Positions 21,270 to 31,247 of a stretch of 31,826 bases of DNA are shown piece after piece. A model generated the notes under the pieces. It worked only from the letters and a program-made list of their open reading frames with translations. It made no database searches and was not told the DNA's origin. Origin of the DNA: Paramacrobiotus richtersi (taxonomy: Eukaryota > Tardigrada > Eutardigrada > Parachela > Macrobiotidae); contig JAQGAU010000286.1 in the NCBI GenBank assembly GCA_034698045.1, positions 1 through 31,826 of the forward strand, given 5' to 3'. Each line of letters begins with the position of its first letter. The first letter of the stretch is position 1. Both the position numbers and the translations under genes were made by a program.

Positions 21270-21372
21270 CATAGCATGACTGAATAGACAGGAGTCCCCT
21301 GTCTTAACATAAGACACGGGACTCCTGTCTTAACATAAGACAGGGGACTCCTGTCTATTCAGTCATGCTATG
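21270..21372. mobile_element. 103-bp hairpin element, CATAG termini, 7-bp target duplication
   Basis: A perfect 37-bp inverted repeat (21270-21306 against 21336-21372), starting CATAGCATGACTGAATAGAC, encloses 29 bp that can fold again (AAGACACGGG/ACTCCTGTCTT). The block GGACTCCTGTCTTAACATAA recurs inside, so the arms look built from an inverted short unit. GAATAAT flanks both sides directly (21263-21269 and 21373-21379), a 7-bp target duplication. No counterpart exists at the homologous place upstream of F-box copy 1. No ORF. Transcribed, it would form a very stable hairpin. Confidence 0.85.
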
Positions 21373-21600
21373 GAATAATACAAGCCAAATAAAGCAAAAG
21401 CAAAGTACGGCTGTATTTTTTTTCACCTTCGTAGTCATCGGTCTTATCCCATTTGACCAGCGCAGTTAGCGGCCTCCTAACGAATTTATGGCCTTTGGTC
21501 TAAAACACTGTGCTTGAAAGATTTACATAGAGCTACCTACCGGTTTGAAGATAGCTAGATGCATGGAGCAGAGTCTGTACAGACAGGCTCTGTCCACTCT

Positions 21601-21892
21601 ATTCCAAGATCGGGGCGCCTGATTGACAGTTTTATGACCTGGCGTTGGCAAGATTAGCTTTCTCTCAGATGTTGTGACCATCAGCTCTCTTCTATGTGTC
21701 CTCTTTCAGTTATTTGTTACCAACTTTCTTGAATCTTTCTCGCGGTACTCGTACGGTATAACTGGCCTCGTGCAGTATAACTGGCCTAATCTGAACCAGA
21801 CGTAACTCATTGAAAATTTTTATGAGCGTTTATTGAGTTTATGTCGCGCTTCTTCCCAGAATACTTCTCACAATACCGTTGTTATCCAGATC
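21601..21892 (+). promoter_or_regulatory. Conserved upstream block of F-box copy 2, with overlapping uORF
   Basis: Homologous to 17350-17651. It contains an extra ATG at 21841 (ATA in copy 1) opening a 30-codon frame, out of register, that overlaps the main ATG and ends at 21933. The conserved CGCTTCTTCCCAG that follows would remove this ATG if used as a 3' splice site. Confidence 0.45.
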
Positions 21893-24128
21893 ATGTTTTC
21901 CATCGACCCATGTTTTCTCCGCGAAGCGAGTAACTGTCGACAAATCAACCTGGGTAACACAGTTCTGGTCGATCGGGGAACTGGTGTCTGGTATCTGGGA
22001 TTTGTCCAAGACATCGATGAGTGCAATGTTTTCGTCGACCTGCACTGTTCGGCCATTCCGCCCTTTTGGATCCATTGGCGGTATATTCGGCAATACCGAT
22101 TAATGGATTTTCGCTCCGATCCGCCTGCTATGAACGTGCATGTCGCCCTTCGGAAGAGAGCCGATGGACCGTACGCACTGCGCCCCGGAAGGCTCCTGCA
22201 TGGATGCAGCTCAACACATATGTACTTATGTCATATTTCCATCGATCCCGTCGGAGCCAGCGGTGGATCCACCAATCATCGAATTGTGCACCGATGGCAA
22301 GTAGTGCAGGAAATGCCGACTAACCCTGATTCAAGCAGTCAGCGGGTTCGGGAGCTTCGTCCCATTCCTTTTACCAAGCATATTGTTCGATTGAAGAAAC
22401 AGTCCCTGGGCAGAAGCATTGACGAGCATCAGCTTGTCCGGATTATCGACACGGCATTCGGTCGAACGGATGCGGAATGGGATGACGCCAACCGGAATGA
22501 CCACGATCGACTTTTTCTGCGCATCGATGACCAAACTATTACGCTGATAGTGTTGAAATTTTATCGGTTGAACACGGTCTTACCAAGACGAAAAAGGAGG
22601 TTTTGGGCCTTTGGGGAACTTTCACCTGGGCAGATCCTGGCTAATGCTTTAAAACTGTATCTAGAAAGCGGTCTCAAATCGGATACACTTTCAGGTAACG
22701 GTCTTGGTTCCGGAATGCACATACAAGGTAGGAAAAAACTTTCTGCTCAAATAAGCGATGCCTAGCTTTACCAATGTACTAGGAAAATGAGGAAAATGAA
22801 GATGCTAAGATTTGTTACTATAGAAAACAGAATATTACAACTAAAAAGTCCTTCTGTAGGTGAGAAATGTTCCTTCATTCAGTTACCACAGCTAGTATTG
22901 TTGGAAATCGTTGGCAGTCTGGACATTCAGTCGGAATTAGCGGCAAAACGGTACGTGACCTCAGATTTAAGTAAAAAAAAAAACTATTTTTCTTCTGCAT
23001 TTTTGACGGCTGTTTGTGTATCGAGTGGTAAAAAAAGGTAATTTGCGAACATGTTTCCTTGACACTCTGTGCACGTTAAAGCGGAGAAATTTGTACGTCA
23101 GAACGTGGCTAAAATGGTGTAAATCGAGAAGTGGGAATTGCTGTTGTGTATGTCAATCCTTACACAGGGTGTGCTCATCTTGGAACGAGGTACTGACCAG
23201 ATATTCCGATCCTAAGCGACTCCACATAGACTTCCGCAGCTTCCACCCAGCGCAAACCGCCCGTTCAGACACGTACGGCTACCACGTTGGACGCTTGTTC
23301 AACCGCACCGTAGATACAAATACTGAAGTACTGATCTTGTCCAATCTTAGCCACCGCCACGACGACGATGCAGGGGACATTATGCAGCTGATTTCCGACT
23401 GGCTAGGAATGAAAGCACTCCTGGTGCCGGCCATCATTATCCACAACTGTAAAGTGTTCGTTGAAGTGACCCAGCACCACTCTTTGACCTATCACCGCAA
23501 CTGGCATTTGCGGTTACTAGTGCCCCACTGTCTTACACTGGTTCTCTCCAACTATACGGTTGTCAATCCTCTCTACTGCTGTGCCGGTTGGAACGACATC
23601 AAATGGCCTCAACGACCGGATACCAATACTAGGGAAAAACCTTCTCCACTTCGTATCACCGTTTCCAGGTTTACTTTAGACTGCGACACGATTAGTCGGA
23701 TTCGTCCCTTCGAAACCTCGGAAATTTCACGCCGTTTCCTGGTTTCTCTTGAGCAACACTGTCCTTCTGTGAGCAAAGCCGTAAAACACGGGATCAGAGC
23801 TGTGCATGGCAAGTGGGTCGCTACGGTGCCTTATCCGGATGGATGGAATGGATTCAGACAGTTTCTAAAAATGTGAGCGATCAGCCTGAGTTTGCTGTTT
23901 GTCTGTACTGGTAGTAATTTAACGTCTACGAACGGTTGTGCTTGGCTGTTCTTCAGGCATCCTCCCGATGCGCTGCTCATGTCGGATGGTTCTTGGGAAG
24001 GCTTAGATCTTCGAGACTTTGCCAATCTGCCTCTCAGCAAACTAGCGCTGCAGATCATTGCACGATACTGCTTGCCATATCATTCCGCTGCTGCCGACGT
24101 TCGAGTTTGTAAGTATCCGGACATGTGA
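21893..24128 (+). CDS. F-box protein, Tudor/chromo-like N-terminus, copy 2 (4 exons, intact)
   Basis: Exons are 21893-22727, 22860-22950, 23168-23872 and 23957-24128, joined by GT-AG introns of phases 1, 2 and 2. The total is 1803 nt, 600 residues, with no break. Residues ~19-68 (NTVLVDRGTGVWYLGFVQDI ... FWIHWRYIRQYR) look like a Tudor/chromo-type barrel. Residues ~284-325 form the F-box (LPQLVLLEIVGSLDIQSEL, AAKRVCSSWNEVL). The remainder is hydrophobic-patterned and Leu-rich, suggesting a substrate-binding repeat domain, and ends with a Leu-rich helix plus VCKYPDM. The first ~118 residues are about 75% identical by eye to copy 1, and exon 2 and exon 4 have the same lengths (91 and 172 nt). 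I start at 21893 because it is the ATG conserved in both copies. Likely an SCF substrate adaptor; target unknown. Confidence 0.9.
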
Positions 24129-25111
24129 TTCATGTCACCGTGACGGCGTGACACATAATTCTGCGGGATATCCAACACAGAATCTGAGGATGGAAGCGAT
24201 TACGTAGCTGCTGCGCTGTGTGAAGTTTGACGCTGTACACCGTTATAGTGTATGTTTATAACAGGAAAGACCTGATCATGCATCTCATTAATTTTGTCAT
24301 AGACGGCTGTGAGTATTTAGACGGCTGTGAGTATTCTGTTCTATCATGTGCAGCAGATATGCTAAATGTTTTTCCGTCGACGGTGCCAATATTAGCTCAA
24401 TTTAGCGGTGAAGCCTGCGATGTCCATTTTTGACGGCGTTTGCCATCGTAGCAATCTGTTTGCTTGTCCGTTCCGCGAAACGAAAATAGTGTCAAAGGGA
24501 CCCAGCCGGTACTAGCGACGCGACATACAGTTATTCGACCAATATTCCAGACTGTTGCAATATATGAAGTCAAATTTTCCACATGTTTGCGGCTTTATCT
24601 CAAATGCAATCAGATCAGCTGTGTAATTTAAGGTGCAATGTAAATTTGTAGAGGGACAAAGCAGGCACTCGGCGAAGCCTTCACCACAGACGGCGCAATA
24701 CGAACAACAAATCGCACTTTAAATCACGTTTACGTGTACGGCGGTTTGGTTAGTGGCGACAAAAATGCTCTTTCTCGCACGATGGAGCGCTACAATGTCA
24801 AGAAGGGTACGCGTGGTCCATCGTCAGTTATTCGGACGAAGATACTAGAGAATATAGCGGACTGCATTTTTCGCGCGCTGTGCATTTGTCGTTTTGAACG
24901 TCTTTCAAACATACATATGTGATAAAGATTTCCGCGAACGCTTTACTAGTTTGCACATAACGTTAAAATATTTAGTTTAAATTGTGTGCTCGAATTGATA
25001 GTTCGTAATTATGCTGTATTTAAGGATATTACTTTTTAATATTTGATTTATTATCAATTGTTTGGCTTGGTTCCTGTTCAATAAATGTCTGCGTTGTGTT
25101 AGCACCGTCAG
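24129..25111. other. 3' flank of F-box copy 2; no confident gene
   Basis: The first ~65 bp match the 3' flank of copy 1. A tandem duplication of 18 bp (AGACGGCTGTGAGTATTT) sits at 24301-24335. The stretch 24636-24727 is a diverged copy of 25695-25797, next to the stop of the four-TM gene. Open frames at 24397-24582 (minus) and 24734-24922 (plus) have no motif. Confidence 0.5.
24636..24727. repeat. Diverged duplicate of 25695-25797
   Basis: Shared words in the same order include AATGTAAATTTGTA / AATGTACATTTATA, CAAAGCAGGCACTCGGCGA / CAAAGCAGGCATTCGGCGA, and ACAACAAATCGCACTTTAA / ACAACAAATCGTACTTTAA, with a short indel between. The partner copy ends ~27 bp from the stop of the four-TM gene, so this is probably a stray duplicate of that gene's 3' flank or a short dispersed repeat. 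Confidence 0.7.
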
Positions 25112-25240
25112 TAGTTCCTTACTGTTTAGTCCAGTCGTTTCCGTCGTGCGCGATGTGGAGGTTCGGCGTTCGGGAGAACTGGAGGACGCGCAAAGGATGT
25201 TCCCGGCGAGGCCGGAACACATCTTTGCCGCTCCGTCCAT
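25112..25240 (-). CDS. Possible first exon, unknown gene (strand uncertain)
   Basis: A GC-rich minus frame with an ATG at 25240 reads MDGAAKMCSGLAGNILCASS, then ERRTSTSRTTETTGLN, and meets a good donor (AACA|GTAAGG) at about 25112. The opposite strand is also open across the same bases (plus frame ~25062-25484, reading VVRDVEVRRSGELEDAQRMF), preceded by an AG-ending pyrimidine-poor stretch. I recognise neither. The GC rise suggests one of them is real coding sequence. The splice donor slightly favours the minus strand. Confidence 0.3.
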
Positions 25241-25694
25241 TTCCCTAGTCCTTACCCCCTTTATTCAGAATTTGTTTATGACAGCAGGGTGGGTGGGTGG
25301 TAAAACCACTCTGTTACCAGTAGTGTGCAAAATGCTGAACTGCAGAACATCGAGTGAATGTCAAAGTGAGACACAGTTTGAAAAGTTAGCAGAACATCGC
25401 GTTGATCAGTCAGTGACACGGATATATAAGCTATTGTTAGCACGGATAAGCTATTGTACACATTTCATGGTTTCGGTGATATAACTGGTAAGTGTGTCCA
25501 CAGAGGTCACCAGTCAGTGCACATGGCAAATATCGAACGTCATGCAGATATTGAACAATATGCCAGATTTTCGCACGGACTTCTATACGGAGGATTCCTG
25601 CTGCACCGTACTCTTGCAACTTAAGTCAGATTTTCCACGTCATTCTGAAGGCTTTGTTTGAAGCATTATCATATCAGGTACGTATACAGTTAAA

Positions 25695-25797
25695 GAATGT
25701 ACATTTATAAAGAGCTTTTGGCAAAGCAGGCATTCGGCGACAGTTTCAGCTTCACCGCATACGGCCCAATACAAACAACAAATCGTACTTTAACCCA
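25695..25797. repeat. Partner copy of the 24636-24727 repeat
   Basis: See the entry at 24636-24727. This copy is slightly longer because of two small insertions and lies in the presumed 3' UTR of the minus-strand four-TM gene. Confidence 0.7.
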
Positions 25798-25823
25798 TTT
25801 AGTATCATGGCTTCTTGCACTGG

Positions 25824-27788
25824 TTAGACCTTTTCGCTGCTCATTAACAATGGTTGATGCGCATACACCGAGGATCTGGTCGGATACGTCGCAGCGCCCG
25901 GTGCTCCCGCCCCTGAACCCCTCCCAGCCGCAATATTCCGACTCATCTTCGCTGCAAACGCCGTTACAACCATCTCGGCCAGGATAACCACGACAATCAC
26001 AGCGAACTGCGCGGACTCAGAAACAGGGAGTATCGTATCGGGTTCCTCGATGTGGAACGTCATATTCTCGGGATAGTCAACGGGTGGCGATATGCCCATA
26101 ATCTCCAGCGCCGAAACGGCCATGGAATGCGTAACATACGACGTTATCAGAGTGGCGACTAGCAGCATGGACAGGAGGTACACACTGTATATCACACACA
26201 GGAGTATGTTCAGTAAGTCCAGGATGGGTAGGGATTTGGAGTTGGTCCTTCCCTTGCGGATCTTTCTGGCCACGGACACGCCATAACTACCGATTATCAA
26301 GAGAAGGAGACCCAATACCAGGTCAAAGATCGGCACTCCAATCTTGGTTCCTGTGACCAGGACTCCTGTGAAAGATGAAGTTTCTTGTTAGACGCGGTTA
26401 ATGAAGCCAATCGTTCTTGTGTAAACAGGGCTTTTTCTACTACGTATTGCATGATTTCCCAGCAAATAACTTGCTAATGATACGATGGTGCAATTCAAGA
26501 CTCTTGTGTAAACAGTGCGCTAGTTATATAAACATACGTCCGAGCTAACAGGGCGGACAGTATTTATTGAATACCGTAAAATGCTTGGCTTTACAACGAA
26601 GTGATAAAGCGGAATCAATACCTCATTCAGCCCGCTATATGGCAATAAGAAAATATTTAATCGGTGCAGTTTTCCAGTTTTGTAGTTTATATCGCTGAAA
26701 ACAAGATTTTAGTGATTGATGTGCCCACGAATCGTGTGATATCTGACTGCGATCTGATGTCCGGGTATCGCTAATCATATTCGCCTTGGTCCATTAACGC
26801 ACACAAAGAATAAGGGGATCAAATTAAGGAAAATAATAGGTGCATCCCAGACCGTTTCCTGTGCCTAGACTTTCGATACTGCCAATGATCAATGCCTCAT
26901 TTACAATCACTCAAGCCTTTTCAAGAGATTGCCACCGAAATTTGCATCGCTCCCGGAAGTGACAGTACAAGACAGGAGGCCGACAAGGAAACAACATGAG
27001 CATACAGTTCCAGCAACCAGACACCTTCTGGAGTTCCGTATTGAGGAAATGCGATCAGCTGTTTCTTTCTAGGGAATTCAACAAAGAAACGGAAAATCTT
27101 TCAATAACAACGGTAACTCACCAAGAATACCGAAGCCCATCAAATCAACGACGGTAGACAACAGACACGCCGCATACTGGGTGTTTGGTTGCTGGGACAG
27201 TAAACTCATAGTGTCTAGTTGTCGGCCTCCTGCTGTGTACACTTGAAAGTACAACCATTAATTTTACTCTCTGCACGGTATATGAAGCAGTGAATAACAT
27301 TTGCATACGGCAAAAATGTGACCGCAGGCGAAAGAATATAGTACAGAGAATACAAAACTTTATGTTGCCAACTAAAAAGCAGTTCTTGGTTAATCAAGAC
27401 TTAGTATAGACACATTACAGATAATGGACTAATAGCTGCGCAGAATATAGGATTGTTTAACATTAATGTAATATCATACTAGAATGATGAAAGTTCTAGT
27501 TAGATTTGCCGCGATTGGTCGTTTATGAGTCCGACCAGTACAGGTCTATCGCTTGGTTGTACATCTGTAAAAGAACCTATATGTATGTAGTAAATTGTAC
27601 GTAAACATGATTCTATTGTTTTACTTTTTAGTGTACTTCTTAGATTGGATGTTTCCGTTAACAATGTATATACGGCAGATACTGCACTTACCGATTAAAA
27701 TGCGGCACAAATTCCCAACAGCAGATATACTTCCAAAAACTATTTCCGTTATCGACAACACCAAGAGTATATAACTACTGTCGCTCAT
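25824..27788 (-). CDS. Four-transmembrane protein, MS4A/CD20-like topology (2 exons)
   Basis: Exon 1 is 27692-27788 (ATG at 27788, donor ATCG|GTAAGTGC). Exon 2 is 26365-25824 (acceptor TTCATCTTTCACAG, stop TAA). The phase-1 join gives 212 residues. Four hydrophobic spans are visible: ~7-28 (ILLVLSITEIVFGSISAVG), ~42-65 (VPIFDLVLGLLLLIIGSYG), ~79-107 (PILDLLNILLCVIYSVYLLS) and ~151-171 (FAVIVVVILAEMVVTAFAA). A ~43-residue second loop carries an N-glycosylation site (N133-M-T), and the Gly/Ala-rich tail ends HQPLLMSSEKV. A short N-terminus, a short first loop and a larger second loop resemble MS4A/CD20 or small tetraspan-like proteins. The assignment is by topology, not catalytic motifs. It acts in a membrane, probably the plasma membrane. 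The ~1.3-kb intron contains no other gene I can support. A degraded paralogue lies at 14054-15182. Confidence 0.8.
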
Positions 27789-27900
27789 AGCGCATTAGCA
27801 GCACTATGGCATGCTCTAAATCGTGCACAACGGAGAGTGGCCCGACAATGCTACCGCTCAAGTGTTCCTTGCTAAGAGAATCGTGTGAAAATGAAAAATA

Positions 27901-28400
27901 TTACCGCGTAATGAATCCGTGACTATCTGTCTCTGTGTTGACACATCCTAGGAAAACGCCTGTGGAATATGAGCAACTAAGATGTAACCCCATATGGCAT
28001 GTACGATGGTGTGGAATAATAAACCATGACACAGTAGGCAGTTTTGTCCAGTCGGTCTGGCCTCCATCCCAGCCGATCTGCAGCGGAAATATCGATCGCC
28101 CGCCTTCCGGCACTTAGTGCAGTGTTATTATAATGCGGTGCACCAGTTCACGCCATTACACGGATAACACAGCATGCACTGGTATCTCCCGCAGTTTTGA
28201 TCCCGATGAGATTGTTTCATACCCCGGCACTGCTGTGCATCCATAATTACGAGTAGCCTTGAATATGCCTTCTCCGAACTTGGTCCAAAGTCTGCAGGAG
28301 GTGTCTACATTTGCAAACGATGACCACAAAGGCACTGCCTGTTCATGAGGAGTAAGACAGATATTCCTCGTTTGGTGAGTACTTTTTGAAACAAAAACTG
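27901..28400. other. GC-richer stretch open on both strands, possible exons
   Basis: The minus strand stays open from ~28400 to a TAA near 28139 (CRLWTKFGEGIFKATRNYGC, then AVPGYETISSGSKLREIPV), and another minus frame is open at 27901-28113. The plus strand is also open at 27935-28117 and carries a strong donor (TTTG|GTGAGTAC) at ~28374. Composition suggests coding sequence, but I cannot choose a strand or name a family. Confidence 0.3.
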
Positions 28401-30488
28401 AAGAGAATTATAATTTCTGTTAGAATATTCGCCAGAGGATCGCTGTTGTGATGATTATAAAAACATGCATAAAAACAACGGATAACAAGACAGATGTCTT
28501 GTAGTGTCATATACTTCACCATATTTTACGATCCGTGCATCTGGCACAGTCTGGACTGTGCAAGAAAGTTCTCAGGCTCTAATATGCTCACAGGTCTAAA
28601 GTTACTCCTGTTATTTTGCTGTTTTTCTAGACCTCAGCAGAACCAAAGAGAGAAACCGCGTGATGTGATCCGCGAGTAAAAGTGCATGTAGACCGTGTGG
28701 TCGAGTTTTTCAGCGTGTTCTAGGCTAATCTGCAGCCGAGTTTCGTGAATGAGATTCAGGAAATGAGCTCGCGCGAAGCGTTAACAACATATTGGTTTTC
28801 TTAACGATTTTACCAGACCGTTGGTTTATGGTTGTTGTGCTTACCGTTGCATGTCCGGGACTTATCATCTCTTTCTGCACATGTTTACTTTACAATTAGT
28901 TGTCCCGCTTAAAACGTGATGTAATTAGGATTACCACTAATTGGGTTCGTTTCTGTTTTGCGTCGTTGCCCTGAGACATTTTGACGTTCCTTCCCGACTG
29001 TATGCACGCCGGTTCGACTGCACAGTAGAGAATTGTCAATAATCAACATCCAGTTCCGTAGAACTTTTTTCAACTTAAGCTTGTACCACCAAGCTAAAAG
29101 TAGCCTAAACTGTGCAGCCCGGCTGTAGATAGAGCTGTTCCAGAAGCATGGAAGTGTTTTTGTTGTTGAGATACAACCAGATGGAAATTGTTTCCACTAC
29201 GACCTTGCTTTGTAATACTGTGTGCTGTGTCGAATATCGAAAGGCAAAACACGTAATCCTAATTAATTCCCCTGGTAATCAGCTGATCAAGAGCATTTCG
29301 TCCGGCAGCTGTCAAGCCTGTCATTACCATAGAACTGCAATGAAGTCCTAGTGAAATTTGCCTAGCGAAGAATACCGTGCCGTGGCAAATTACAAGGATG
29401 GGCCATTCGATTACGGCCGCGACAATGCTACCGGAAACTTAAGAAAATTAATACTTTGTCAAGCGGCACTGATAACCTGAATACACAGTTTATTGTTTAA
29501 TGCTAGGATCGAGGTAGTTCCAGAAATTGTTGAGAATTGAGAACTTTTATGGAAACGGAATTAGTATGTGTGGCGCTGTGTGTTACTGTAGATCGATACA
29601 AAACACCATCAAACCTAAACCAGACAAGACAGTAATTGGGAACACGAATACACGCAATTTCTGCCACGGAAACAACTTTCCGTAAATTGTATAGAATGTG
29701 AAAACTCCACCCCAGCACGTTTTTAAAATTAGAGGGCGGTGCAAAAGGTCACAGTAATTTTACCGAGAAACGATCTAATTTAGATTGCTGTAGGCGAAGA
29801 GAAATGACAGCATCTGTTTACGGAAATCGTTAAAGAAGGTCTTGAACATCTTCAAATTTTGTGCAACGGAATATGTGTAAAGTTTACCATAGCCAGGCGA
29901 TTTCCCGCTGCGACGGAAAGGTATTAAATAGCATGGTATAAGTAGGCTGTCTGAGTTTTTTCAGCCTTTTGCTCCCCTTAGCCTTCATTCACGGGGAAGC
30001 TAAGTAAAACAATATCCTGTATAATTTATACAAATTTGTACAAATGGCACCATTACACAATTATGTTAACAAGACCGTGACGGAAAATGGAAATATTCAT
30101 ACGCAGTAATTTATACCGTCACAAATGCATCGATTCGCTGGCCGGGGAATCCATTATAATAATAATGATGATTTATTGTCTTTCTGCAACGGGACAACGT
30201 CCCCTCTGGGCATCAGACATAATTCGGCAACATTCTAAACAACACGCACGAAGAGCAAACTTGCTACAGTAGTTGATCTCAAAATAAAACAGCCGAGAGA
30301 CAGAAATCAGAGAAACAGACAATGACAGAAAACAGTTTAGAGGCGAAATAGCCGCAACATTTGGAATGACGCTGTCGCCACACATCTGGAGACAGCACAC
30401 CAATCGGAACGGTCAAGCACCGCAGTCCGCAAGGAGTGAAACCGAACAACCGCACTAGGTGCCCGGCATCATGGTTTAGTACACAAAT
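28401..30488. other. Intergenic, no confident gene
   Basis: Short open frames (for example 28494-28679 and 29148-29351 plus, 29503-29718 minus) lack motifs. The 13-mer GACAATGCTACCG near 29421 also occurs near 27845. A possible minus-strand AATAAA lies at 30172-30177. From about 30280 the plus strand becomes A/C-rich. Confidence 0.4.
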
Positions 30489-30645
30489 TATACATAAGAC
30501 AGGACAGCCTCGCACTCCTTTACGGAGTATCGCGTCATCGGCACATAGAACGTGGACAACCTCGCACTCTTTTACAGAGTATCGCATCATCGGTACAAAT
30601 AACATGGGACAGCCTCGCACTCCTTTACGGAGTATTGCATCATTG
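30489..30645. repeat. Three-copy 52-53-bp tandem repeat with a conserved small hairpin
   Basis: Units are 30489-30540, 30541-30592 and 30593-30645. Each contains GGACAgCCTCGCACTC (GGACAACC in unit 2), then a 5-bp stem with a TTTAC loop: ACTCC-TTTAC-GGAGT in units 1 and 3, ACTCT-TTTAC-AGAGT in unit 2, followed by ATyGCrTCATyG. The two substitutions in unit 2 preserve pairing. The repeat lies downstream of the stop of the minus-strand exon at 30923, so it may be in that gene's 3' UTR. Minus and plus frames are both open across it, which follows from the repeated composition and is not by itself evidence of coding. Confidence 0.85.
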
Positions 30646-30922
30646 GCAACATGACACGTAAACACAAACAACGACACAAGGACACACACACGCACAGTAC
30701 AGACCATGTGACAGGCACCAATCCACGGCATCCAGCACCACACCACACCAACGCAGACAAGACCCCACCGACCGGTGCACCGCCCCCACAAGGCCGCAAC
30801 GCAATCACTCCTGAGCAGCAGCTAGAAACAAGTTAATATAAAAAGAATTTTAAGAGGAGTGTTTCAAGAGATACCGCACGTATAAAACCAAAAACTGGAA
30901 TTGTATAACAGATACAGTAGGA

Positions 30923-31240
30923 TCAGTGATGGTGTAGGTATTTCTTTGACCAGTTCAGGTCATCCCAGTCGACGGGCTCCAGTGCATTTCGAAAGGCTCC
31001 GAGGGTCTTGTACATCTCGTGAGGGAAGCACAATTCATTCCAGAGAGATGCGAGGCGGTCCGATATGGATCCGTGTGCCGGATGAACAGTAATGCCACAG
31101 GCGGTGGTCACTGCTGGCTGAATGGGAAAATAATGCGCCGCCATTGAGCGCATTGAACGAGTGTTTCCTGAAACAGAGCTCACCAACACATCACTTGTTT
31201 GGTAACGCACGAAAATCTTATCTCCCAGGAAGGATCTTCC
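30923..31240 (-). CDS. C-terminal exons of an unknown gene (partial)
   Basis: The last exon is 30923-31117 (acceptor TTTTCCCATTCAG, phase 0, stop TGA). It encodes 64 residues with coding-like composition: ACGITVHPAHGSISDRLASL, WNELCFPHEMYKTLGAFRN, and the end LEPVDWDDLNWSKKYLHHH. Upstream, a 66-bp intron (31118-31183, donor TTG|GTGAGC, phase 0) joins an exon reading GDKIFVRYQTSDVL that is open to about 31240. Matching phases at both ends support the join, although the frame is also open through the intron. The 5' exons should lie beyond 31240, possibly outside the window. No family was recognised. The basic His-rich end and Trp-rich segment are distinctive. Confidence 0.45.
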   Translation of the reverse strand, partial: GRSFLGDKIFVRYQTSDVLVSSVSGNTRSMRSMAAHYFPIQPAVTTACGITVHPAHGSISDRLASLWNELCFPHEMYKTLGAFRNALEPVDWDDLNWSKKYLHHH

Positions 31241-31247
31241 TTACGGA

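Noticed and set aside
28584..28679. 31-residue ORF with a hydrophobic start (MLTGLKLLLLFCCF)
   Set aside because: Too short to distinguish from chance. It contains a good 3' splice-like tract instead, and there is no conservation evidence.
30279..30791. 170-codon minus ORF across the tandem repeat
   Set aside because: The stop-free run follows from A/C-rich plus-strand composition and repeated units. There is no motif, and the opposite strand is open too.
30651..30836. Plus ORF rich in His, Thr and Pro
   Set aside because: Low-complexity CA-rich sequence explains the composition. No splice or start context was found.
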